In this document: positions 6,642 through 14,656 of the stretch, piece after piece
How the letters are laid out: the number at the start of each line of letters is the position of its first letter
Position numbering within the stretch: the stretch's first letter is position 1
DNA from: a virus
Virus record (IMG/VR): IMGVR_UViG_3300027719_000273
Span: 1-54,738 of that record
DNA length: 54,738 nt
Strand: one strand, 5' to 3'
The notes under the pieces: model-generated
Told to the model about the DNA's origin: nothing
What the model saw: only the letters and a program-made list of their open reading frames with translations
The model's database searches: none
Translations under genes and position numbers: made by a program

Positions 6642-7025
6642 CTACCTTATGGAGTTTTTGGTTTTGGTTTCCAGCTGTATTACTTCTTCTGCATATGTAA
6701 GTAGGTTCGCTTCTGCCTTCGCCAGCTGGTCGTCTAACCATTTGACGGCATCCTTTATCAGTTGGTCGATTTCTTCCGGTGTCCATAGCGTCCGGATCAG
6801 CCAGGGCAGGCTGGCGTATACAGCATTCCACTTAATAGGCCCGGTCTTGCTGCCGTAGGCCTGTTCTGCCTTTGCTACCAGGTTCCGAATTATCCTTATG
6901 ACGGCTTTTCTGCGGCCGATTTTCCACAGCCAGGCAAGGACGGCCAGGAATATTAGGACCAGCAGGACGTCCAGCCAGTGGAGTTTAAGGAACGTTAATA
7001 ATATTGTTACAAGTGTCATAATCAT
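6642..7025 (-). CDS. Phage holin, LLH type
   Basis: A 127-residue protein with one N-terminal transmembrane segment (residues about 3-34, LVTILLTFLKLHWLDVLLVL and following) and a basic stretch (KIGRRKAVIRIIR). The cytoplasmic helical region includes AEQAYGSKTG. Family LLH holins have the same layout: one membrane helix and a conserved AEQ-G-x-K-segment. It would permeabilise the membrane at the time of lysis. It is one base from the amidase gene and is the last gene before the strong late terminator. Confidence 0.78.
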   Translation of the reverse strand: MIMTLVTILLTFLKLHWLDVLLVLIFLAVLAWLWKIGRRKAVIRIIRNLVAKAEQAYGSKTGPIKWNAVYASLPWLIRTLWTPEEIDQLIKDAVKWLDDQLAKAEANLLTYAEEVIQLETKTKNSIR

Positions 7026-7026
7026 T

Positions 7027-7845
7027 TTACCCCCTTCTTAAGCCTTTGGCATTTGTAAAGGCTTTTGTTAAATTAGTAAGACTTACAGGTATTTCCCCGT
7101 TAAGGACTTTAAGCCAGTAAACCCGGTCGGTTATTAACCTGGCAGCCAGGGCAGCGTCTACAGCCCTTTCCTGATTCGTTGGTTCCACTTCCGGCTTGAC
7201 TTCGTAAACCAGGCCGTAAAACTCACAAACGCCCATAAGTATCTGGGTTGCAGTTTCTAGCTGGAAAGCAGCCGATGTCATAAGTACGGCTTCCCTAGGG
7301 TCGTCCATAAAACCCGCTTCAATAAGTACCGCGGGCATATTAGTTTCGCGTAGTACATGCAAGTCGCCCATTTTTACCCCGCGGTTTTTCTGTACAGTCC
7401 CGCGTAGTATGTGTTTATGTATTAATCTGGCTAACAGTTCACTTTCACCGCCAAACTTGAAACAGAAGGTTTCTACACCTTCGGCGCTGTTGCCTTCGAA
7501 AGTGTTTAGTATTGCGTTATAATGTTCGCTGATAAATAAGCTTATGGGCTTGCCGCCGATAAGTGCGCTTCCCAGCTGTTTTTTATAGGCAGCGTGGGCC
7601 GCGTTCGCCTTGTCTGTCCTGGTCTGTAGTGGTACGTTATTGTCGCCTGGTGCGACTTGTAACGTCTTAAAGCCCAGGCGCAGGGCGTCAGCTTCCAGTA
7701 GGTCAATAACTGCTCTATTGAATTCGTTTTCGTGGGTGAAGTGCCCGTCCGCGAATTTTGGAGTACGTTTACCTGGTGTTTCCATACCATGGCCGTCGTC
7801 GAGTATAAGCAGCGGTATAAATCCCAGTTTTGCTTTAATATCCAA
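7027..7845 (-). CDS. N-acetylmuramoyl-L-alanine amidase endolysin
   Basis: A 272-residue endolysin with an N-terminal amidase_3 fold. Zinc ligands visible are H19 (in LDDGHG), E39 (in THENEFNRAV) and the H in SEHYNA near 107, and the catalytic glutamate is in LIEAGFMDDP near 174. It cuts the amide bond between muramic acid and L-alanine in peptidoglycan. The C-terminal 65 residues are a small helical region with repeated charged and leucine-rich segments and are likely a cell-wall-binding or spacer part. There is no signal peptide, so export depends on the holin. The start is TTG, with AAAGGAGG eight bases upstream, one base after the XhlA stop. Confidence 0.93.
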   Translation of the reverse strand: MDIKAKLGFIPLLILDDGHGMETPGKRTPKFADGHFTHENEFNRAVIDLLEADALRLGFKTLQVAPGDNNVPLQTRTDKANAAHAAYKKQLGSALIGGKPISLFISEHYNAILNTFEGNSAEGVETFCFKFGGESELLARLIHKHILRGTVQKNRGVKMGDLHVLRETNMPAVLIEAGFMDDPREAVLMTSAAFQLETATQILMGVCEFYGLVYEVKPEVEPTNQERAVDAALAARLITDRVYWLKVLNGEIPVSLTNLTKAFTNAKGLRRG

Positions 7846-7846
7846 T

Positions 7847-8284
7847 TTATGGCCCTCCTTTACTTGCCAGGTAGCCGACTACAGCGGCCGCCAGCAGTTT
7901 AACAATTTCCTTTATAGTATTAAGCAGTTTTTCCCATTTCTGCGTTGTTACTTTTGCATTTGTAGCCGCCAGGGCTTCCGCCTTCTTTGCTTCGGTTACA
8001 GTTTCCGTTTCTTCCTTTCTGGTAAGGTTAGTTACCAGGTCCCCCATGAAGGCAAAAAGCCGTTCTTCCAGCCTGTTAAGTTGATCCTTTATTTCACAGA
8101 CATAAACCTTTGTACCGCCCTGGAATTCCATTATGTCTGCCAGATCTTGAGCGTGTTCTTTTACCTGGTAATTTATTTCGTCTACTTGCTTTTTCAATTC
8201 TATCATCTCTACTTTAAGCTTTTTTACGTCGTCACATTGTCCCTCTGGTCCGTGCGCCCCCTTGTTATCGTTATCCCCTGTCAT
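7847..8284 (-). CDS. xhlA: XhlA-type hemolysin/lysis accessory protein
   Basis: A 145-residue protein with a long coiled-coil region (residues about 18-85, including KDQLNRLEERL) and a C-terminal membrane segment (KLLAAAVVGYLASKG). XhlA proteins of PBSX-like phages have this order, a coiled coil followed by a C-terminal hydrophobic helix, and work with a holin and amidase in lysis. It precedes the amidase in the lysis cassette. It is longer than the usual 80-90 residues because of an extended N-terminus and an Ala/Thr-rich segment. The start is ATG with GGGGGT upstream. Confidence 0.7.
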   Translation of the reverse strand: MTGDNDNKGAHGPEGQCDDVKKLKVEMIELKKQVDEINYQVKEHAQDLADIMEFQGGTKVYVCEIKDQLNRLEERLFAFMGDLVTNLTRKEETETVTEAKKAEALAATNAKVTTQKWEKLLNTIKEIVKLLAAAVVGYLASKGGP

Positions 8285-8331
8285 TATGTTTACCCCCGTA
8301 TTCTATTTTCTTGATACTTTTCGTCTAACGT

Positions 8332-10317
8332 TTATACAAATACTTGTACAATATTTGATGATACTCTTTTCATAACTCTATAGCCGCTTTCACTATTTGT
8401 TGCTACTCCATTGTCGTTAGACTTACAGTATCCATTTACAATACACGTACCATCATCGCGCACTAATAATTTACCCATTAATCCTATTGCAGCCCACTCT
8501 TTTCTTTTTTCTCTAGGGGTATAATATACTGTACTATCCCAATCAGGATTATATATCTGTTGAATTTCTGCATGTTCTGGTGTAATTATATTTCCTTCGC
8601 TATCCAATTCATCAGGTATTATTACTTCATGATACTGTACCCTGCCCCAATCATCAGTTAAATATTTACCTTGCCAATGGTCATCCTGATTATCACCTAT
8701 AATTGACGGAGTAGCCGAAACAATACCTAATATGTAATTATCAAGTGAATTAGCTTTTCTTAGCTTATCCCCATCAAGTGTAACGAAGTAACCTACTCTG
8801 TCTTCATTACCTGGATTACTGTCAAGCCATTCGAAGTACTCTGCATAATCGGCCCCTGTAGAAGTATACGCCCCATCAGCATATGTTTGTCCATTGAATA
8901 GCACTTTAAATGCTAAACCCCTTGTGCTTGAATTTGTTCCATTGCCTATCATAAAAGCCTCTGTGGTCGCGTCATATGCGGTATCAGAAGCAGAGGAAAC
9001 AGTACCACATCGTCCTATTGCAGTTTGTGCATATTTTGATTGAGTATAATAGCCACCTGCCTGTGAATAATTTCCACTTGCTATTGTGCTATAGCCACCT
9101 GCATGTGAATCAATACCACTAGCAGTTGTATCGTAACCTTCAGCATGTGCTCTATCCGCGGTAGCCTCTGTGTTTCGTCCTTCTGTATATGAATACGCAC
9201 CACTTGCTGTTGTGTTATAACCACCTGCATGTGAGTAGTCTCCACTAGCAGTTGAGGCATCACCTTCAGCATGTGAGCTATATCCGGTAGCAAAACTAGC
9301 ATTACCCTCCGCATGTGAATAAGCACCACTTGCAGTTGTACTAGTACCTTCTGCATGCGAACTATCACCAGTTGCTAAAGTACCAATGCCTTCTGAATGC
9401 GAATTTAGGCCACTAGCTATTGTATTATTACCTTCTGCATGAGAAGATTCACCACTTGCTAAAGTATTATATCCTTCTGCATGCACTGGATAATATTGCG
9501 CTGTAATAAGTTCAATAGCGTACTTCCAGTCAGATGTTATTGTAGCTGTTGTATTCAAAGTTACTATTAAGCCATTTATTGCGGTTATAGGTATATTAAT
9601 TTTTGAAGTACTAAGGCTTACTTTTATCTGTAGTAAATCACCAACAGATAATCCTGTCACTGTATCTAAAGTTATTGTTTTAGAGGTATTATTATATTCT
9701 GTTATTTTATATGTTTTGCCGTAAGCTCCTAAAGAATACCGCCCTTCTGTATGTGAATAGTTACTTACCGCTACCGTATTATAACCCTCTGCATTTGCAT
9801 TTGTACCCGTTTCAATACAATCGGTGGCATTAACGTGTTTTGATGTATCTGTTTCGTGAGACTTAGCCGCATATGCTGTATCATGATTATGATTACCTAC
9901 CGAAACAGTACTTGAAGTAGTACCCGTAGGAACATTTGCTATAGGAACTTTAGCAGAAGCATCAAGTACAACTAAATTATTTGCTGTGCTATCTGCATGT
10001 TTACCATCAACCATGTCTGCATCAATAGTTGAACCAGAACCATCTATGGTCAATAATTTTGCTTTAACATCTGCGGCAGTATAAGAACTTGCAGGCAAAG
10101 CTGCATCTGCCTTTACCCCCTGCGCGGCTGTTGCATATACACCGTCGTGATTATGATCGCCTTCTGCTGCTGTTCCGGCTGTAGTGCCTAACTGCACATG
10201 CCCTGCATCAATTTTATCCCAGTTGTCGTTAAGCATTGTGGCAACATTAAAACTGTCGTTGCCCTCTGTTTCTGGATCTTTTTTAAGTAAATTCAAATTA
10301 GTTGTATAGCTTGCCAA
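8332..10317 (-). CDS. Tail fibre with YadA-head-like repeats and Peptidase_G2 domain
   Basis: A 661-residue receptor-binding or fibre protein. Residues 1-150 look like a phage attachment part. Residues about 279-426 hold about ten repeats of a 14-residue motif, SHAEGxxTxASGxx, as in YadA-like trimeric heads. Residues about 488-661 look like the Peptidase_G2 autoprocessing domain of phage appendages (GADYAEYFEWLDS, GIVSATPSIIG, WGRVQYHEVI). In that family the domain is an intramolecular chaperone that trimerises and cuts itself off. Its base composition is visibly more AT-rich than neighbouring genes, consistent with exchange by recombination. The start is TTG, with AAGGGGAT seven bases upstream. 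Confidence 0.82.
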   Translation of the reverse strand: MASYTTNLNLLKKDPETEGNDSFNVATMLNDNWDKIDAGHVQLGTTAGTAAEGDHNHDGVYATAAQGVKADAALPASSYTAADVKAKLLTIDGSGSTIDADMVDGKHADSTANNLVVLDASAKVPIANVPTGTTSSTVSVGNHNHDTAYAAKSHETDTSKHVNATDCIETGTNANAEGYNTVAVSNYSHTEGRYSLGAYGKTYKITEYNNTSKTITLDTVTGLSVGDLLQIKVSLSTSKINIPITAINGLIVTLNTTATITSDWKYAIELITAQYYPVHAEGYNTLASGESSHAEGNNTIASGLNSHSEGIGTLATGDSSHAEGTSTTASGAYSHAEGNASFATGYSSHAEGDASTASGDYSHAGGYNTTASGAYSYTEGRNTEATADRAHAEGYDTTASGIDSHAGGYSTIASGNYSQAGGYYTQSKYAQTAIGRCGTVSSASDTAYDATTEAFMIGNGTNSSTRGLAFKVLFNGQTYADGAYTSTGADYAEYFEWLDSNPGNEDRVGYFVTLDGDKLRKANSLDNYILGIVSATPSIIGDNQDDHWQGKYLTDDWGRVQYHEVIIPDELDSEGNIITPEHAEIQQIYNPDWDSTVYYTPREKRKEWAAIGLMGKLLVRDDGTCIVNGYCKSNDNGVATNSESGYRVMKRVSSNIVQVFV

Positions 10318-10338
10318 TGTATTAATCCCCTTCCTTTT

Positions 10339-10887
10339 CTATAGAAACGGCGCGAAGTTGTTTAGTGGCGTCGCGTTCATTTCTGTTATTGTTTTAATAC
10401 TAACTTGGTATAGCGTTAAATATTTAAAAGTATAACCTATACCTAAATGTGCGTGTATTATATCGCCTATCTCTGCTTCCAGGTCAAAAAGGTTCGGTGG
10501 TATGCCAAAAGCTCCGTTAAAAGTTATTTGTACTATCTGGTTCGGTATATCTATTGTTACGAATACTTCACCATTAGTAAAGGCTTCACATACCGACTTT
10601 ATCAGTTCGGCACTAAAATTACCCACGCCACGCCATTTGCTTAGTACGCGGCTTCTTCTTATATCGTATGGATCAGCTTCTAAGGTTGTTATCCCCAGAG
10701 CTGCTTCCCAGTACTTAAGTCCCCAGGTTGCCGTTTTTATATACAATTGATTCTGTAGGTCCTGATCCTTCAGATCTTGGCTATCGAATTCGTCTGCCTG
10801 GGCTGCCTGTAGAGCTTCAAATATAGCACTAGTTTGGTAATAATCCGGAGCACTGTTCATCATTCTTTCAGTTCTTAGCGTAGCCAT
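10339..10887 (-). CDS. Baseplate protein, YmfQ/DUF2313-like (XkdU position)
   Basis: A 182-residue protein. Its N-terminal half has the pattern typical of YmfQ/DUF2313 tail proteins: an LQAAQADEFDSQ helix, then WGLKYWEAALG and YDIRRSRVLSKWRG. It probably sits at the baseplate between the J-like wedge protein and the fibre. The start codon overlaps the stop of the preceding gene in TAATG form, so the two are co-translated; the nearest purine-rich site is about 14 bases back. Confidence 0.8.
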   Translation of the reverse strand: MATLRTERMMNSAPDYYQTSAIFEALQAAQADEFDSQDLKDQDLQNQLYIKTATWGLKYWEAALGITTLEADPYDIRRSRVLSKWRGVGNFSAELIKSVCEAFTNGEVFVTIDIPNQIVQITFNGAFGIPPNLFDLEAEIGDIIHAHLGIGYTFKYLTLYQVSIKTITEMNATPLNNFAPFL

Positions 10888-12005
10888 TAATTAAAAGTCA
10901 CCGCCTCTAGCGTTGCTATAGCTTCGGTACCTACTGGCAAATCTGCCGTTCCGTCGTTTACCGTAAGTCCGGAAAAATTGCTTACGCCGTCTGTAAAGGC
11001 TAAAAGCGCCGTTATTTTATTGTAGACGACGTTAGGAACTTCCGCGAATACCAGGCCTTTTAAGTAGTTTGTTACAGCAGTCTCAAAAGCCGTTTTAGCT
11101 GCTACCTGGTCCGCACCTGCTGACCAAGTGATAGTTACCGCAATGGTTAGGGCCACGTTTGAAGCTGCTATAACTGTTACCGCTGCCCCACAGGGTGCCT
11201 TTCCATTCCCCAGGCCTTCACTATTTGGGTCCAGATATTCCTGTGCGTCTGCAACTACCAGGGACGTAGCAGGCTTATAGTCTGAACCTGCCAAAACTAC
11301 CTTTACAGTGCCATTACCGTTCCACCGGGGTACGCATTTCGCTTTCCCTACACCTGTAACTTCCTGCGCCCAACGTACATAATCATTCTTATTCCCGCCC
11401 GTATCAGGATTTTTTACTTTGAAGTCGTACCGCGCCCAGGCTGCGGCATCGCTTTCCTTATCCGTGCCCGGTACCGTCGTCCCTGCGTCCACTATAAGGC
11501 GTATGCCAGGTATAGACGGCTGGAATATAAACTGGGTACCGTTCGGTACGTTACTTTCAGCTCCCAGGGTCTTACAGGTAAGGCTTACTGTCTGAGAGCC
11601 GGATTCTGCAAATACCACGACAGCATCTACCGTAAATTCGTACGGGTTTCCATCCCCGTCCACCACCACGCTGAAAGCACTATGCCCCAACGGTATAGTT
11701 ACTCCGGCATCAGCTGTCACAGTAAGCGCCCGCTTATTTGCAGAAGCAGGTATACGCTTAAGTCCCACCTCGTCCAGTAACAAGTCCAGGTAGTCACCTT
11801 CCGCGTACTGTGCAAAGCTGTTTTTGAGAATAAAGTCCCGCTGTATTTGCCCTTCTTTAACTTCAAGGGGTGCAGCAGCTACTGCATCATAAATATAGTC
11901 GCCGGGTTCCTTACGCCAGTCGTCACTTATCCGACCCAGCATACGTTCCCGTATTACGCTTTCTTCTTCTTCAAATACGGATACAAATACCGGCCTATCA
12001 GACAT
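10887..12005 (-). CDS. Baseplate J-like (gp47/XkdT) wedge protein
   Basis: A 372-residue baseplate_J family protein. Features are an early RISDDWRKEPGDYIYDAVAA segment, the typical AEGDYLDLLLDEVGLKR motif near residue 70 and a C-terminal region with repeats of beta strands. In contractile tails it forms the baseplate wedges that trigger sheath contraction. The start overlaps the end of the DUF2634-like gene by 8 bp and GGGGGC is upstream. The length is close to that of XkdT (348 aa). Confidence 0.9.
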   Translation of the reverse strand: MSDRPVFVSVFEEEESVIRERMLGRISDDWRKEPGDYIYDAVAAAPLEVKEGQIQRDFILKNSFAQYAEGDYLDLLLDEVGLKRIPASANKRALTVTADAGVTIPLGHSAFSVVVDGDGNPYEFTVDAVVVFAESGSQTVSLTCKTLGAESNVPNGTQFIFQPSIPGIRLIVDAGTTVPGTDKESDAAAWARYDFKVKNPDTGGNKNDYVRWAQEVTGVGKAKCVPRWNGNGTVKVVLAGSDYKPATSLVVADAQEYLDPNSEGLGNGKAPCGAAVTVIAASNVALTIAVTITWSAGADQVAAKTAFETAVTNYLKGLVFAEVPNVVYNKITALLAFTDGVSNFSGLTVNDGTADLPVGTEAIATLEAVTFN

Positions 12006-12426
12006 CTATTACCGCCCCCTTTACGTATAATTCGTTATCAAAAACAGTAGTAAGGGTATAATCAGCATAGCGGCCTTTTACCCCTTCTATTATTGACTCG
12101 TACGCATTTATATCCTGTACGTCTGTTATCCATGGATCATACACCAGGGCCTCCCTAATCGCCCTTTTTATCTCACTTATTCGGACGTCTTCGCTTACAT
12201 TCTTCCGGGTCATAATTTCCGGTACGTCTGTGCCGTACTTGTGGTTCTTCTCCGGGTTTACAGGGTCTGCATATATCAGAAATATACCCCTGGGTGTGCT
12301 ACTTGCTTTAATTACAACTTGCTCCAGTGCTTCCCCTCCGGTAGCTGTTAGTACGCGGCCCTGGCTGTCTGTTTTGAATTCGCCTGTTTCCCAGTCAAAT
12401 ATCGGTGTCTTTCTACTATCAACCAT
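11998..12426 (-). CDS. Baseplate wedge protein, DUF2634/XkdS-like (gp25 role)
   Basis: A 142-residue protein with the pattern of XkdS/DUF2634: an N-terminal DWETGEFK, a central TSAPRGIF-like segment (SSTPRGIFLIYADPVNPEKN) and a helical EDVRISEIKRAIREALVYDPWI. It resembles gp25-like lysozyme-fold wedge components. It overlaps the following J-like gene by 8 bp. The start is ATG, with AAGGGGGT about ten bases upstream. Confidence 0.85.
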   Translation of the reverse strand: MVDSRKTPIFDWETGEFKTDSQGRVLTATGGEALEQVVIKASSTPRGIFLIYADPVNPEKNHKYGTDVPEIMTRKNVSEDVRISEIKRAIREALVYDPWITDVQDINAYESIIEGVKGRYADYTLTTVFDNELYVKGAVIDV

Positions 12427-12441
12427 TACCCACTTACCCCC

Positions 12442-12903
12442 TTATTCGTAAACATGTATTACTGCGTATTTTATACTACCACTGTCGTAAATCGGGGCTA
12501 CGCTTACCCTTTTCCCAGCTGTAAGGCCGGAAGATACTACCAGGTCGTCAGTGGTATAAGTCTTCGCTATGCCGTCTATAATAAGGCTTGTAGGTCCTTG
12601 CATGGTCGCCAGATTTACCGTACAGCCGTTTATTTTCTGTATCAGCGTCCAGCGGGAAGCTGCCCCATTGTTAATTATAGGATATGTAAGGAAACGGTCG
12701 TCTTTTTTTATCGGATACATGTTATAGGGTATCTCGAATATTTCTGAACCTAGAGCCAGCTTTGTACCTTCAAATATGAATGTAGCTGCATCTGGTTCAG
12801 CGGTTACAGCCCGTACTATTTTGATACCGTTAACCACCCCAGCCCCTTTTCCTTTCGGATTAAGAAGCTTATAAAGGTCTACGCTTTTGTCTGTTCCTGC
12901 CAT
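12442..12903 (-). CDS. Baseplate-associated protein, XkdR/DUF2577 position
   Basis: A 153-residue, beta-rich protein with glycine-rich turns and few charges in the middle. It lies where PBSX-type phages have XkdR (DUF2577), between the late-control-D-like protein and XkdS. I do not recognise the sequence itself beyond this synteny. It has a clear RBS (AGGGGGC) and is separated from its neighbours by 12-16 bases. It probably forms part of the baseplate hub or spike. Confidence 0.5.
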   Translation of the reverse strand: MAGTDKSVDLYKLLNPKGKGAGVVNGIKIVRAVTAEPDAATFIFEGTKLALGSEIFEIPYNMYPIKKDDRFLTYPIINNGAASRWTLIQKINGCTVNLATMQGPTSLIIDGIAKTYTTDDLVVSSGLTAGKRVSVAPIYDSGSIKYAVIHVYE

Positions 12904-12914
12904 GTTACCGCCCC

Positions 12915-13991
12915 CTATATTCCGTAGTCTGACATAACCTTTTTTAGTTCTGGGCTATAGTTTTGTTGGACACCTGTAGTACTCTCTTTTGTATTTGGCT
13001 TCTTTTCGGCGTCCGTAAATTGTATTTCTGGTACGTATGGGTCTACTTCAAGGTCTGCGCTTATACTGATAAGGTTGCTATTTTCAAAACTATGCGTAAT
13101 ATTTCGAACGTGATAGCCACCAATAATACGCGTATATTTTTCTTCGGCGTAGATATAGTCACCGCTATAAAGCTGAGGCATTATTCCGTCAGGGTTTATT
13201 CCTTCTATTTGCTGGGTTATGTTCAGCTTTGCCAGGTTCTTTAAAAGAGTCTGGGCTTTCGTTTCCATTGTGGTCGCTTCGTCCTTGTCCACTTCTTCAA
13301 AATGGACAGCTTTACCGTAGGCTTTAAGCTTTACGTCGTCAATTCTGGTTACTATCTTGCCCGTGTCCCTATTTACCAGCTTTACTACTGTTATTGTGTC
13401 TTCTATGCTTTCTTCGTAGCTTGCGCCTGTAAGGTTTACCCCGACCTGGAAAGCCCACAGCTTCGAAGGTATTACCCTTTCGAAAAGGTCCAAGCCTTCA
13501 GCTGTATGGTCTGGCTTGTAGTTAAACCAGAATTTTTTCTTATTCTTTTGGTAAGTTCTACTTAATTGGTCTATCGCTACTGCGTCCGCAGCTTTTCCCT
13601 GGTAGTATAACGGCGGTAATACCACCCCCGTATTTGCCAGATTCTTTATTCGTATCCCGGACTTTTCGGCCAGAGTCTTTATGCCCTGGGTCGCTGTTAC
13701 TCCAGTAAAATACCAGTCGTCGATGTTCTTTACCAGGAATATTAAGGGGTCGTATACCAGGTATGTAATTACCCCATCGTGTTTTCGGCCGCGTTTTCGT
13801 AGGAAGCCCACAAACCAACGGCTACCGTTGTACCACAGTTCTACCTTTTGGCCAGGGTAGTTTTCCAGGCCTTCGGTGTCCCTTACGGAAAATTCCATGG
13901 TACGACAAACAGCTTCTAGCTGGTCGTTTATCTTCGGCGGTCCTACTAGTATCGGCTGTAAGTCCCGGCTGTTTAATGTGACTTGTATCAT
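12915..13991 (-). CDS. Tail hub protein, XkdQ/late control D-like
   Basis: A 358-residue protein fitting XkdQ of PBSX phages: an N-terminal beta region with RTMEFSVRD, a segment GKKVELWYNGSRWF-like (GQKVELWYNGSRWFVGFL) and a later GDYIYAEEKYTRIIGGYHV. XkdQ is related to gpD/gp27 hub proteins that hold the central spike. The start ATG overlaps the LysM gene's TGA; no SD is needed if the genes are coupled. The length is near that of XkdQ (325 aa). Confidence 0.8.
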   Translation of the reverse strand: MIQVTLNSRDLQPILVGPPKINDQLEAVCRTMEFSVRDTEGLENYPGQKVELWYNGSRWFVGFLRKRGRKHDGVITYLVYDPLIFLVKNIDDWYFTGVTATQGIKTLAEKSGIRIKNLANTGVVLPPLYYQGKAADAVAIDQLSRTYQKNKKKFWFNYKPDHTAEGLDLFERVIPSKLWAFQVGVNLTGASYEESIEDTITVVKLVNRDTGKIVTRIDDVKLKAYGKAVHFEEVDKDEATTMETKAQTLLKNLAKLNITQQIEGINPDGIMPQLYSGDYIYAEEKYTRIIGGYHVRNITHSFENSNLISISADLEVDPYVPEIQFTDAEKKPNTKESTTGVQQNYSPELKKVMSDYGI

Positions 13992-14656
13992 ACAGTCAGT
14001 ACCTGGCCTACTTTTATTAAACTGGGATTCGTTCCTATTACCGCTTTATTTTTTTCGTATAGCGTTTTCCAACCTGTGGTTACTGGTATTTTTTTCGCTA
14101 TAAACGTGAGCGTATCCCCAGCGTTTACTGTGTACGTTGCTGGTTTTGCTTTCTGCGGTATAGGTTCCCTGTTCTGCGGTCCTGGCTTCGCTTGCTGCGG
14201 TATTGCAGCTGCTAAAGCTACCTGTACAGGGCGCAGTACCTTTTTTTCTTTGAATTGGACCGTATAGTATATGTCGCCTTCGAAGCCTTGCAGCTGCCAT
14301 TTAAAGCTGTTTAAGGTCATGTTCTTATTTATGCCAGCAGCTGGACAAATAAGCTGTAAGCTGGTCGCCTGGTCCTTCCAGGTGCTGAATAGGTCCCGGT
14401 ATTCTATTGGCGTCAGTAAGTCCGACGTCGTACAGTAGCCGGGGTCATATCTGACAGGAAAGAAGCTGGACCATTCCATACTATCCAGTTCCACACCACT
14501 ATGGAAGTCAACGCTACCCAGGTCTATTATCTTTATCGTGTCCTTAATAGCGTCGCCGTCGCTGTAGGGGATTTCTTCCGGTAGCACGGGGACACGGTAA
14601 TACTGTCCGGTATCATTGTTAAGTATTGTTATGTCTACGTTTATACCACTAACCAT
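13988..14656 (-). CDS. LysM-domain tail protein, XkdP-like
   Basis: A 222-residue protein with a C-terminal LysM domain (residues about 176-222: YTVNAGDTLTFIAKK...LIKVGQVLTV) after an N-terminal virion part. XkdP has the same layout; it anchors the spike to the hub and binds peptidoglycan or glycan. Between the two lies an Ala/Pro/Gln-rich linker. Its start overlaps the tape-measure stop and its stop overlaps the XkdQ-like start, the tight packing usual in tail operons. Confidence 0.87.
   Translation of the reverse strand: MVSGINVDITILNNDTGQYYRVPVLPEEIPYSDGDAIKDTIKIIDLGSVDFHSGVELDSMEWSSFFPVRYDPGYCTTSDLLTPIEYRDLFSTWKDQATSLQLICPAAGINKNMTLNSFKWQLQGFEGDIYYTVQFKEKKVLRPVQVALAAAIPQQAKPGPQNREPIPQKAKPATYTVNAGDTLTFIAKKIPVTTGWKTLYEKNKAVIGTNPSLIKVGQVLTV

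Noticed and set aside
9040-9500. CRISPR-like or tandem DNA repeat in the tail-fibre gene
   Set aside because: The repetition is explained by a 14-residue YadA-type protein repeat (SHAEG); repeats are not identical at DNA level and have no spacers.
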